This document shows positions 54,295-64,000 of a stretch of 64,000 nt of DNA, in pieces. Numbering within the stretch: the stretch's first letter is position 1; each line of letters begins with the position of its first letter. Source of the DNA: Ectocarpus siliculosus (taxonomy: Eukaryota > Sar > Phaeophyceae > Ectocarpales > Ectocarpaceae); the NCBI GenBank assembly GCA_000310025.1, contig FN647684.1, positions 15,849 to 79,848 on the forward strand, written 5' to 3'. The position numbers and the translations under genes are program-made. Under the pieces are notes generated by a model. It was not told the origin of the DNA, did no database searches, and worked only from the letters and a program-made list of their open reading frames with translations.

Positions 54295-54693
54295 GCGGCG
54301 AAGAAGCAGGTGGAAGTATATGTCGGCAACGTTCCCCACGGTACCCTGGCGCCAGACCTGGCCAAATTCCTCCAAGGCAGCGTGTTGCGACTTTCCTCCC
54401 CCAGCCCAGCGCTCGCCACAACGTCCATCTTGCGGTGCGAAGTGAAGCGGAATACCAAGGCAACGTTCGCGTTCGTGGTGCTGCGCTCGCGTGAGATTGC
54501 CGACGTCCTACAGAGCTACAAAGACCTTGTGTTTGGTGGAAGGACCCTCAGGATAAGGCCGTCCAAGGCTCGGTTCCGGAGACCCATGGGCACCGCGCCC
54601 GGCTTCAGTTGCGGGGGGTTGCAGCTGTGTGTGCAGTGGCCTCCCGGCGACCTGACGTGCCTGTGGGTGGTCAAGTCGGGTGTGACATTTCAG
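54295..54693 (+). CDS. RDR exon: RNA-recognition motif and start of RDR linker
   Basis: CACCAG|GCG to TTTCAG|GTGAAA holds 133 whole codons. VEVYVGNVPHG is RNP2-like, KATFAFVVLRS RNP1-like, and DLVFGGRTLRIRPSK closes the fold. It is followed by FSCGGLQLCVQWPPG and LTCLWVVKSGVTFQ, matching the linker that follows the RRM in RDR proteins. A codon for a start Met is absent, so at least one exon lies upstream. Confidence 0.8.
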
Positions 54694-57600
54694 GTGAAAA
54701 GTGTTTTGTCGGTCTGCGTAGGGGCGGAGAAACACCACAAGAAGGCAATTCATGTGCTGATTCTCTATCTGTGGGCCGCTATCATGCTTCACGACCAATC
54801 GAGTGTCTGCCAGTATAGACGTGTCACTAGCCACCGCTTGGGTTTGGACGGGGGCTTGAAGGAGCACATCAAACGTGTGGGTAGCGCACCGCAAGAATGG
54901 ACGACACGTGTTCACAAGCGGTGATCAAGTTGGTGTGCCTCTTTGGTGATGTCTGTTACCGTCCGGTCGTGCTTCCGGAGCAATGTCAGCCTGGACGACC
55001 GGCACTACACAAACAATGTCGTTTGCTAAGAGCGTTCTGTCCCGAACACATGGTCACAAGCCCAAACCAACAACGATGGTCACAAGCTCCTCTTGTATCT
55101 CCCGTGGTGTCACCCGTTTTCAATCTACCACAGCAGCCCTTTTTCACGCACTGCCGGGTCCTTCTCCTCATTTCCACCACGGTTGTCTTCGAGCCCACAT
55201 TGCTTCGAATCAATTCTACGTTGTGTTTGTTTGCTGACACTCACTTGAAAACCCAATGTGACAACCGTTGTATCTTACTCTCTAACGTTAGATTTGTCGA
55301 ACCAGCCGGAGTCAAAAAAGAGGATCCCTGGCCTCGCTGATGTTCGAGGATGACCGCGGACGGCATGGCCAAGTGAACTTCAAGAGGCGCCACGTTGACG
55401 GAGAGGTTTGAAAATATGAAATCCGTAACATGATTACGTTGTAATCGCCTGTAGCTGCTGCCTCTCGGTGGTGCTACCGGGAGTATTCCGGTGTCCGTGT
55501 GAAATCAGGCTCGGAAGCTTGTTTTATACAGGAGTTCATGTGTCGCCGTCACGTTTGTGTCCGTCTCCTGTAAATGATAATAAGGTTGAGCTGACGAACG
55601 ATGGGGGCAGGACGTGGCTGGCGTTCAGGCTGTTGCACCCTCCGTTTCTGAACGGCGAACCGGAGCGCAAGGAATCAGCCTCGGTACGTGTAAGTTAGTG
55701 GATCGGGTTTGCGCTTTACTATGGTATCAATGTTATACCATGAGGTCTGCGTGATGAGCATCATCAATGGTGTGTAGTCAAGAATATTTCCCTGATGGTA
55801 CTGCCTGTGCCGGATTTGCTTGGTGTGTTCTTTTCAGCGAATGTCAGATCTACTGAAAAGAGGCGCTCACTAAAACAAATCTAATATGTTAATGGCGCAT
55901 GTCAACAGTCTATATGTTGAAGAGTTGATGTGCCACGGCAGTAGTCTAGTACAGCAGTGAGCACGATATCAAATACGCTTTTCCACACCCTTTGTGACAG
56001 GTGTGCGGAGGTGTACTTGCAAATATGATTTTACAACCAATAGGATTTGGTTCGAAGAGTATTGAGAAAAACATTTGATACACTCCGCTGGGGGGCGTGT
56101 GCTCTGCCGGGTCACAATTTTACCTACAGCAGCAGCATTTATCAGACGTCCTCGGTTGAGGTCGCTCAACAACATCGTTTTTACTACCACGTTATGTGAT
56201 CAAACAAAGTGTATCAAACAAATAGTAGAGAAAAACCAAAATTGGTCAAATTACGGATATCCCGCCTACAGCCGCCACGCTTTCTCTCAATTTTCCACCC
56301 TGCGGAAAAAACTCACCAAACTTTGTCTCTTTTTCACAGACTAGAGTGTGTACGTCTTGAAACTCAAATTTGCGTGTGGATTGCTTACGAACAACAACCA
56401 ATTCTACACGGGATTGCGAAAACACGCTTTTAGTACTTTGAAAATAGGATTATTGTAGAAGGCAGCCGCCCAACGAAGAAACGGTTTACCCTCTGAGGAC
56501 ATACTTCCAGGACCAAACAAGCCATGTTTGACGAGAACAAGTGATGAAAAGTATTTGTTACCAAGTCTTGACCCGAGACCCTGTTTCGGTCATCATCCCA
56601 CCTTGAGAACGAGCCAGACCTTAACAAACATCTTCCGACAAGACCTCCACGAGACCTCGTTGAGAGCACGTTTGTTGAAGTCAGGTTCGTGTTCTAGGTG
56701 GGATGAAGATGGGAACAGGGTCTCGGATGAAAACTCCGGCGGCAATGACTTTACCTCACTAGTCGTGTCGAATGTCGAAGACGTTTATTTGAGCCCTGGA
56801 GTATGTCCTCGGAGGGGCAACCGTTTCTTCGTCTGGCGGCAGAGCCGTGTCCTCGACGGCCCTGGCGTTTGTAGTAGCCGTGGATGTGAACCCCATTGTC
56901 AAGGACAAGTTCCTCATACAACGCGTATCTTGCTCGATAGGAGTCTCTTCAACGAGTGATGTGTCAAACCTCTTTGCAGTCGGAGTCCTTTTGTTTTGTT
57001 TTCGATGAAAATTTCGTTGCGACTTGCACGGCATTCTCCGGTTAGAGGCCTCCCCTTCTTTTAACCAACATGTCCGCTGCCGGAGGCGCTGCTGAGAAGG
57101 CCACAAGAAACAGTCTAAAGGAAGATGAGAGAGGCACTGCAGTGATCGAGGAGCTCCTCAATGGTAGCACCCACGCAAAGTTGGCCAAGGGCGACATGAA
57201 GCGAGTCGCACACATGTATGTTGGCCCGCGGTACCAAGAAACGTGTGAGGGTTTCGAGCAGGAATGGGATCGGTTAGGCGGACACCAGCGAAAAAGCTGC
57301 TCCAGATTCCTCCCAAGAACCGCACTACCCAGCGACCTGTTGCTGCACGACTGGGGGGACCCGTTCCCGCACAGGGACTTAGGACATTTTCTGTTCGGAT
57401 GCCACGGTGTCCAAGCGATTTTAACCCTTGCCCGAAAAATATCCTCATCCGTCCTCTTCTCTTCCTCTCATCGCGAAAATCATGCAAGGTCAAATCAACA
57501 ACGGCGATTAAATTTATTGGAGGAGTCCCTCCCCCTACCGCCCCTCATTGCCGTGTAGGCGTAACCCCCCCCCCCCTGTCTGTCACTCTTTCCCCCGCCA

Positions 57601-60600
57601 GACTCTCTTCAATCTGGAGTCCATCTTTTCCGTTCTCGGAGAAATATTTCGCAATGGAAGCGTTTGGGAGCTGGACGGCGGGTTTGACAGGAGGATGCCC
57701 GAAAAGCTCGGGCGCGTCGGAAACATGTCCCCGAACGTCGCCTTCGGGCGGTGCCTTGTCTACCGCATCGACGTCTCCGACCTGTTGGAGGTGCGAGCGC
57801 TGTTGTTGTTGGTAGTAGTGGTGTTGGTGGGTGTTGGTGGTATTGACATTAGGCAAAAGCGCTGCTACGAAAGCTGAGACTAGTCACAAAAGTACCCACC
57901 CTTCTTGCCATCCATCCGCCCGCCCCCTCCCTCTCAGGACAAGAGCGAGCGAGCAAGGCTATTCCAGGAGCTCTTTGCGTTCCGCCTCTGCACCGAGCCT
58001 CGCCCCCGGCAAGACCACCTTCTATCTCCCGTCCGCGTCCACACGTACGCCTCAGGGCAACCGCTGAACGGCTGGGACAACCTGCCGGAGTACAGCAGGT
58101 TGCCGTATAGCGTCAAGTTCCTCATCGAGGTGAGCATTACCACTTTCTTTCGAGGCACACGGGTTCGTTGCTGTTCCGGGACTAGTGTTAATGTTTCATG
58201 CATCGAAAACATTTGCCTTTCCAGGCTGTCTACATTGTCGCTTGCGTTGCTTGCACTGTCTGTGTGTGTCTCGAAGGGTTTTTGATGTTTACAAGACCCC
58301 TGCTAATCTTTTCTAAGGGTCTGATTTTGTGGTTTGTCTGCCAGGACGGTCATCTGCATATACATAGTAGTTTTCGAAAACACCGTGGCACTTTTTTCTT
58401 GTGGTCTACTAGTGTGTCATAGAAGTACTGGGAAAGAGTCAATAAAAGTGACGGAAGTGGGGCGTGCGGAATATTCCACTTTCGGTACACATACTTTTGG
58501 CGGCGTGTGACGCCCATGTTGTTACTAGTGTGCCTCGAAACCGAAAGCAGGACGACAAGAAACACTTACCGGTACGATTTCAAAGTACCCCACTCTTGGT
58601 GTTCCAATCCGCGCAGCGCCCATCTCATCCTGTTGCATAAGCGTGTGTGTAGTAGTAGGAAGAACGTCGCACCCATTGTTCGATCCTGCGTGCTACTCCC
58701 GCCCCCGTTGTTGCATCGCCCCCGTGACCCGCCCGAGCACTTCGTCCGCATCATGCCCACCGCAAGAACTCACGCATGTCGGCATGGCGTGCAATCGCTT
58801 TCCCCCTGTATTTTGGTCGTTGGGGGGGCGGCACAACAACTGCAACGTCCGATCATTGTTGGTCCAAGGACTGAGCCGATCTCCTCTTGCTGTGGAGATC
58901 TTGATTCTCCCTCTCTCAAGACACTGAACATCAACCTTCCACCATAATGCTCGTGCGAAATCGGCAGTGCCTGACGTCCAGCCTCAAGATCGACGCTTTC
59001 GGTGTGAACGAAGAGGCGGTGTCCCTCCTCGCGATGGCGGGTGAAGAGAGGGCCTGCCTGGCCCTAAGGTAACCACGGGATCTGCACACACGGGAAAGCT
59101 TGAGTATCATTAAGCATATAGCCCGTGTGCTACCGGAGTCACACAACGATGTATGGATGAGAGCTCGAGCCCCGCCTCCCGCCCTCCCGCGTTAGGGTCC
59201 TGTGTGAAGCATGGACGACACGCAAAGAGCGCTCGAGAGTTGGCGGTACCTCTACGGGAAATAGGCACGGTGTACTCCGTCTCGAGAAGGGATGCCCAAT
59301 AAATGGTCGAGTGACTCATGGCAGGCAAACTGAGTGCGTTCCCCGCCCAGTCCTCCCTCTACAGCTCGATGCTCAGCACCGACCCTAGGGCTCGGCTGGA
59401 GGACACCCCCTCGCAAGAGATTTTGCAGTGGCTCGAGGGATACGGCCCTTACAACGGAGCTGTGTATGGCGTGGGAGAATACGGCAAGGAAATCGGCAAC
59501 GTTATGGTAAGAGAAGAACGGAACTCACGATTGATCGGGCGTCGTAGCCGAAGGGTGCAATGGGATACCCTCGACCTGTCTCCATCTCCGTACCAGACTG
59601 GGACCACGCTCACCAGGATTGACGAGACCGTGTGGCAGAACGTTGTACTGGCTTAGGGTTTTAGGGTTAGGGCTAGGTCACGGATGGATGGTGGCAAGAT
59701 TGTAGCATACATACGGAGGAGGGATGGGTGCCATTGTGTTCTTTTTTTTTTTTGTCTTCACATGCCGCTTTGTGGCAAAACAAAAGTTTCTTGCTTCTTG
59801 CAACATCGCTCTCCGAAACCCTCTTCAGTTCCCCCACAACAACTATTGAAATGTCTAATGGTGGTCTCCGTCCCCCATCATCGTCGTGGGAACGGCAGGT
59901 ACCCCGGGCAAGCGTGACGCCGTTGCGTGTCGTGTGCCAGCCGCCGGAGCAGGAGATGTCCAACGGCGTCACGAGGCGCTTCGCAGAGCACTCCGACAGG
60001 TTGACGTTTCTATCCTGGCTGCTATCGTGTGGCTTCTGTCGCCACTTGCTGAGGGTTAACCCTACGCTTAACCCTAGATCTAAGCTAGCTGGGTTGCTAT
60101 TTCCTACTCAGCCCCGTGCTCGTAGCCGTGGTTGATGCACTAGCCCCCAAGATCTTCAAGCACAGTTTACTGCCCCCGTCTGCATGTAGGTTAGTTACCG
60201 TTGTTGGCTTCCGTTTTTATTTTGCGCATGCTGTCGCACCAAAAAAAACGTCAGTGCAGACTACTTGCCAACCGTGTCGTGCGTAGTCACCAAACGGGCA
60301 GAACTACAGACATCGGAGGAGAAACAAAATCGGAACCCTCCTTTTGTTGTGGCCCTTCTGCGGTCAGGTTCCTTGGGGTGAACTTCGTCGACGAGAACAT
60401 GGGCAGGTTGCAGCTCTCGCCTTTGCTGGCACCCAGGTAATTCCTGTGGATCGCAGTGGTGCCTGTTATTATCGTTTTAAAAGCTTCAAAGGTTGGAAGT
60501 GGCTCCTCTTGGAATAGGACGCGGTGGTTTACCTCAGTTCATATGCGTGGGTGGTCAAAGGTCGCATGACCAAGAGAAACAACAAGATCGAAGAATCCTT

Positions 60601-63600
60601 TCCAGCCTGCTACTTGGCTGTCTAAGGTGAGAGTTGCTTGAAGAGAAAGATCTACTGGAGTTGGGGCTGCTTGCGATACGTGTGACCGGGAAATACTAAA
60701 GGGCGTAGATGGGGCTTAAGATCATGTTAACTGAGACCTCCGAGCCTCGGCAATATACGCGGATCATGATGGAGGGCTCAAAACCCCTTCCCCACCAAGT
60801 TGGACGGTAACCTCAATCCGGTGCGCGTTATGCCGGCTCAACGGGGAAACGAGGTTATATGGCCCGAGAACTGCATGGGAATGACTACTCCCCCCATCCC
60901 ACCTTCCCTTTGGTTTGGTAGGTAGGAGGGATTCATGAAGGACGGGCTGGTGATCGCAGGGCGCAAGTACGAGTTCCTCGCCTACTCCGGCAGGTGCCAT
61001 GGGAACGACGCTTGTCAGGGTTTGGTTGCGCTGAATGGTGAAGTCTTTGCTTCGTCGCTGTTAGTGCTCGTCATCTACTGCTGATTCTGGTGTTTAAGCT
61101 ACTGCGGAGGCGGTCAATGCGTTTTGTCCACTCACCCGTTTTATTCAAGTTTGAAACTTTTCTGCGTTTCGTTTCTCAACAATAGCTGACACGTGCACAT
61201 TTTATTCTGAACAGAGCGCCAATTATTTTGGTCTTGACTTATTTTCCTCCTCTAGCAGCGACTGCTGGTCAATTGGGTTGGCCTGCACACCCTTTGGCCA
61301 GAGACATCAAACATTCCTGAAAGTGCATCCTGCGTTATTGGTGTCGTGCGTTGTGCTGTCTCCCCCGGTACGCCCACGCAAAAGCCAACTTCGAGGACAT
61401 GCGTGCTTCTTCTACGCTGAAGGAGGTGAGGTGGATCAGATCTCCGAGAGCGGCAGTGAACCTGCTGTATTTCAGTGGGTAGTTTTTCCTCTCGACCGTG
61501 CCCTACCGGTTGGCAACTCATAACGTTTGTCGGCAACTTCCGCTTGGGGTTTCTGCTACGTCGCCCGTGTATTGCAGTCATCGTACGCTACTGTCCCATG
61601 TTCTGGTTTCTTCGTCCGTCCGTAAACACGTGTTAGGTCTTCGTCCCCTTCCGTGTAGGTTATTATTTGTCCATGCCTTTGTTGTTTTTTGCGTGATCCC
61701 TACCTGCTGTGTTGCTTCCACCTGTAGCTCTCCGCGTTGTACCAGCAGACACGAAATGTGACACCCATCATGAGACGGGGGGAGGGGGTGCCGGAAACAT
61801 CTACCAACTATCACCCGCATCTGGGTTTCAAGCATGATCACAGCAACCTGGGGAACGTCTAAGAAAAACACGTATGGCACGTTGCCTCAGCCACAGAAGA
61901 ACGCATCAAACTAAGACTTCAAGGCGTGCTATTGGATGAAACTGTAACTATGGAAATACCACGTTTAACCCCTCAAAACCCTCCCTCATTTTCTTTGGTC
62001 GGCCCGTCCACCGGTTCGGCGTGCCGTGTCGCAAGATGGGGCACCAACGGCGGACAGCATCCGCAGCTGGATGGGGGATATGTCCGGCATCGACGTCGTC
62101 GGGAAGCATGCCGCTAGGCTCGGCCAGAGCCTAAGCTCGACGACGTCCACCGTCGAAGTGCCCCCAGCCTTGTGAGAAATATTGATCGAACGAAATATTA
62201 TGAATTGTTCTCTATTGGTCCAAACAACGCCTGCTACCCAATTTTTCCGCACTTTACGCTTAGGAATGTTTTAGCAAAACAATGATCGTGAAATGACATA
62301 AATTAGGGCAGCTTAATGGGCCCATACGACTGGTGGCCATCCGTATTTGGTCAGCCTTCTAAATGGTGCAGCAACGCGATTGGTCAACGTGACCGCCCAT
62401 CCGTCCCTCACAGGAAGAAGCTGGTGCCCGACAAGAAGGCCGGGCCTTACGAGTTCACCGATGGTTGTGGGATGATGTCGGAAGGTCTTGCCAGGTAAGC
62501 ACTACGGATAGCAGCACGGTCAACTAGCTCTCCCCCCACTCGAGGTCAATGATCTAACGACTACGGCATGCACGACTATGAGTACACACACCCCCACCCC
62601 CACTCCTTCCCCCCTCCAGTGTTTGCCATCGGGGTTCGGTTTTTGTCGCTTGGCAACGACGTTGTAAAACAAGCCGATCACTTCGTGAGCCCGGCAACCA
62701 GGTTCCCGCTTTTTTTGTTGCCTTTTTTGTTTTTTGCGATAACCATAGTGGTGGTCGAGTAGATAATGTTGGGCGGGGTCGAGAACCCTCACTCCGTGCA
62801 AAGGGGATAATCGCACCACGTTGTGTTAAATTGGTCAAGCACCCTCGAGGCAGTTACACAGTGCTTACAACTGTCTCTGGAAGTCATGGTAAGCACCAGA
62901 AAATAAAATAAATCATACGCAGCTGCCATTTGTACGCAAGCAAGCAAGCACAAGATGCCGAACACCCTTAGCAGGATGCAGCGCACCCTTCATGCGACTC
63001 GTCGAATACCTCACGGTGCTTCGCGCTTGGTGATGTGAGAGCCTGGTCCGGTGAGAACCCGGCGTGCTCCGTCCCGGCTTTGTAGGGATGCCAGGTCAAT
63101 GATCTAACGACAACGGCATGCACGACTATGAGTACACCCCCCCCCCACTCCTCAGCAAGACTCCAGATTACACACAATTAAAGTCCTTTCAGTTTCCCAC
63201 GAGCTTGATGTCATTTCGTTTATCTATTTGAACCTGGGGAACTCGTATTAATGCACACGGTTAGGGTTCTGTCTCGTGGAGAAACAGAGAAGGAGAGCAA
63301 ACTTTCGGATAACAGTAGCGGCGCGCTGCTGCCCTTTGGTATTCGACATACAACACAGTTCGCTTGAAATACACGACTCATACGCTCCAAATTCAGCAGT
63401 GAATATTGCACACCGGGTTTGCTGCTGCATGTGGTTTCACTTGCTGCAGGATTCTGGAGCCGTACTCGGATTGTGCATGGTTGTATGCGATCGATCGCCC
63501 TCCCACCGCGCCTTTCATCATCCCGCTGCCATTGATTGTCGTTGCAAATTCGACATGGTACATGTCAGGGAGGTCGCGGACGTCTTGGGCCACAGCGTGA

Positions 63601-63626
63601 GCCAACCCCCGCCGAGCGCGTTCCAG
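54295..63626 (+). CDS. Eukaryotic RNA-dependent RNA polymerase (RDR family), 3' part beyond window
   Basis: Exons seen: 54295-54693, 55585-55683, 57602-57790, 57938-58129, 58968-59068, 59335-59506, 59899-59999, 60368-60436, 60926-60993, 61256 onward, 62036-62171, 62414-62494 and 63569-63626. The family copies single-stranded RNA into double-stranded RNA for small-RNA silencing. Diagnostic segments: an N-terminal RRM (VEVYVGNVPHG), ASVTPLRVVCQ, EMSNGVTRRFAEHSDR-FLGVNFVDEN, FMKDGLVIAGRKYEFLAYS, IRSWMGDMSGIDVVGKHAAR with LGQSLSSTTSTVEVP, YEFTDGCGMMSEGLAR, EVADVLGHS and PPSAFQ. The catalytic DxDGD loop normally lies after the last of these, outside the window. The 5' start, a part between 55.7 and 57.6 kb, and short exons near 60.4-60.9 and 61.3-62.0 kb are unresolved. 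Confidence 0.88.
55585..55683 (+). CDS. RDR exon (WLAFRLLHPPF)
   Basis: 33 whole codons lie between ATAATAAG and TCG|GTACGT: VELTNDGGRTWLAFRLLHPP, then FLNGEPERKESAS. The WL..RL..PP words match the segment following the linker in RDR proteins, and phase 0 agrees with the exon before it. Confidence 0.68.
55684..57601. other. RDR intron or unresolved exons
   Basis: About 1.9 kb separate two phase-0 exons. A frame from ATG 57,070 (MSAAGGAAEKATRNSLKEDE, then HMYVGPRYQETCEGFEQEW) could be an exon or a nested gene; its possible donors do not fit the next exon cleanly. Local words AGGTGGGATGA/GACCAAGTCTC near 56,480-56,720 form weak repeats. Confidence 0.3.
57602..57790 (+). CDS. RDR exon (MSPNVAFGRCLVYRI)
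   Basis: 63 whole codons follow a strong pyrimidine tract (CCCCCGCCAG) and end GAG|GTGCGA. It reads LFNLESIFSVLGEIF, MPEKLGRVGN and NVAFGRCLVYRIDVSDLLE, consistent with the GR....RI step ahead of the RDR core. Confidence 0.7.
57938..58129 (+). CDS. RDR exon (LPYSVKFLIE)
   Basis: 64 whole codons lie between CCCTCTCAG and GAG|GTGAGC: DKSERARLFQELFAFRLC to NLPEYSRLPYSVKFLIE. It joins the next exon to read LPYSVKFLIE-CLTSSLKI, the LP..v.F.in.L...G.l step of RDR cores. Confidence 0.75.
58968..59068 (+). CDS. RDR exon (CLTSSLKIDAF)
   Basis: AATCGGCAG|TGC to CTAAG|GTAACC leaves phase 2. The acceptor was chosen because it alone keeps the frame with the exon before it. An ATG at 58,947 in the same frame is probably not a start. 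Confidence 0.65.
59335..59506 (+). CDS. RDR exon (SQEILQWLEGYG)
   Basis: The start after AACTGAG is set by phase; an alternative acceptor at 59,324 would conflict with the previous exon. The end at GTTATG|GTAAGA is clear. It encodes AFPAQSSLYSSMLSTD and EDTPSQEILQWLEGYG. Confidence 0.58.
59648..60078. repeat. Telomere-like TTAGGG words in RDR introns
   Basis: TTAGGGTTTTAGGGTTAGGG at about 59,655-59,674 and, inverted, GGTTAACCCTACGCTTAACC at about 60,054-60,073. These are short interstitial telomere-like tracts, not arrays. Confidence 0.5.
59899..59999 (+). CDS. RDR exon (VTPLRVVC...EMSNGVTRRF)
   Basis: AACGGCAG|GTA to GACAG|GTTGAC, phase 0 to 2. ASVTPLRVVCQPPEQEMSNG and VTRRFAEHSDR match the VTPtR....E.SNRV.R.F conserved in RDR enzymes. 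The donor GTTGAC is non-standard beyond the GT. Confidence 0.82.
60368..60436 (+). CDS. RDR exon (FLGVNFVDEN)
   Basis: GCGGTCAG|G to CCCAG|GTAATT. The first base completes Arg, giving HSDR-FLGVNFVDENMGRL, the FLRV.F.DE signature. The next exon seen begins in phase 0, so a short exon is probably missed between them. Confidence 0.82.
60926..60993 (+). CDS. RDR exon (DGLVIAGRKYEFLAYS)
   Basis: FMKDGLVIAGRKYEFLAYSG is the most diagnostic RDR core segment here. It ends CGGCAG|GTGCCA in phase 2; an acceptor at 61,255 or 61,258 (CTCTAG or TAGCAG) completes Ser and continues SDCW, the ..S.CW that follows in the family. The start could also be 60,929. Confidence 0.82.
62036..62171 (+). CDS. RDR exon (WMGD...AARLGQSLSSTTST)
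   Basis: From GTCGCAAG the exon reads IRSWMGDMSGIDVVGKHAAR and LGQSLSSTTSTVEVPPA and ends CTT|GTGAGA in phase 2. WMGDfs....aK.AARlGQ.fSsT..T is a hallmark of cellular RDR enzymes. Confidence 0.88.
62414..62494 (+). CDS. RDR exon (YEFTDGCGMMSEGLA)
   Basis: CCTCACAG|G completes Leu, then KKLVPDKKAGPYEFTDGCGM and MSEGLA; the donor is AG|GTAAGC. FTDGCG corresponds to the family's FSDGCG..S..LA step. Confidence 0.88.
62540..62600. repeat. Tail-only copy of the C-tailed repeat
   Basis: AGGTCAATGATCTAACGAC, ACGGCATGCACGACTATGAG and a C-rich end match only the last ~60 bp of the full repeat. It lies directly before the complete copy 2, as a 5'-truncated insertion would. Confidence 0.7.
62602..63146. 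repeat. C-tailed interspersed repeat, copy 2, in an RDR intron
   Basis: It aligns over its length with copy 1 at 6,668-7,202 (shared GTGTTTGCCATCGGGGTT, TTGTGTTAAATTGGTCAA, GAGAACCCGGCGTGCTCCGT) at roughly 85-90% identity by eye, and ends GAGTACAC followed by a C run. Flanking ACTCCT words may be a short target duplication. Confidence 0.75.
63569..63626 (+). CDS. RDR exon (EVADVLGHSVSQPPPSAFQ)
   Basis: CATGTCAG|G completes Arg after SEGLA, giving SEGLAR-EVADVLGHS and then PPPSAFQ|GTGATC in phase 0. In the family the next residues read (I/V)R.GG.KG, so the following exon should lie just beyond 63.7 kb or outside the window. Confidence 0.85.
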
Positions 63627-64000
63627 GTGATCATGCTGATGAGAAGACAACGTGCACAACCGTGACAACAGTAACGACCACAACAACAAAAAGAACAGAG
63701 GAACCAACCAAACCTTGGTGATGCAAGTCAAATCCAGTCTCCCGCTGGAGCCCCTTGACTGCTGTGTGAGTAATCCACCAGGACCTCTGGACGGCCATGT
63801 CTCTGGTGGATAGGTGCCAACGAAGTATTACCCACACGGAAAACCTTGCTCCGTTCGCCGAGTAACACCACAACCTCGTCAACCTACTGCTGTTCCGCGG
63901 TTGCCGCAACCGCATGTTAAGATCCGGATGGGAGGGTGCAAGGGAATGCTGGCTGTTTGGCCAGACTCGGTAATGAGAAGCGTGTCCGGGAGGGGCGGGT
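63627..64000 (+). other. RDR intron, runs to window end
   Basis: No exon matching the expected (I/V)R.GG.KG continuation is visible before base 64,000; ACAACAGTAACGACCACAAC-type simple sequence lies at 63,664-63,690. Confidence 0.4.

Noticed and set aside
58947-59068. ATG at 58,947 as a gene start
   Set aside because: The frame is better explained as an internal RDR exon starting at 58,968, which matches phase on both sides and the family's order of motifs.
1-64000. CRISPR array, bacterial operons, ribosomal RNA
   Set aside because: No regularly spaced direct repeats with unique spacers, no Shine-Dalgarno-led gene runs and no rRNA-like core sequences were seen; GT-AG introns mark the DNA as eukaryotic.

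Overview
The window reads as nuclear DNA of an intron-rich eukaryote. Genes are cut into exons of about 70-830 bp by GT-AG introns with mostly GTGAG/GTAAG donors, and mobile elements are dense. The mix fits a stramenopile, plausibly a brown alga, but that is inference from gene content and not a database result: KDZ transposases, a tyrosine-recombinase element, a Helitron relic, a Copia element, WP/FNIP-like leucine-rich repeats and a eukaryotic RNA-dependent RNA polymerase. Most open frames on both strands are shadows; the annotation rests on splice-phase consistency and recognisable motifs.

Layout. 1-9,992 (+): a KDZ-superfamily transposase gene, at least eight exons, cut by the left edge, with a G11 tract where its frame slips. 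9,993-14,900: no gene seen, but two blocks of a palindromic 10-bp minisatellite. 14,938-18,995 (-): a second, different KDZ transposase of the CxC6 cysteine-cluster kind, broken by a 20-bp tandem duplication. 19,553-21,435 (+): a tyrosine-recombinase (Crypton-like) element. 21,585-22,570 (+): a decayed WP/FNIP-like repeat gene. 25,800-27,900 (-): an internally deleted Helitron with a 54-bp inverted repeat. 28,087-30,278: a short LTR-like fossil. 30,290-31,275: a tandem array. 31,901-37,562 (-): a Copia retrotransposon that looks nearly whole.

38,899-41,847 holds four packed, intronless genes of unknown function, two of them cysteine-rich; one has a decayed paralogue at 53,313-53,815. 45,001-48,685 (-) is a four-exon gene, resolved to the base, for an unrecognised 835-residue membrane protein. 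54,295-64,000 (+) is an RRM-bearing cellular RNA-dependent RNA polymerase (RDR family) gene, at least 13 exons, leaving the window before its catalytic aspartates.

Taken together the region is a mobile-element graveyard with two host genes at its right side. The RDR, a small-RNA amplification enzyme, shares a C-tailed interspersed repeat with the left KDZ gene: both carry a copy in an intron.
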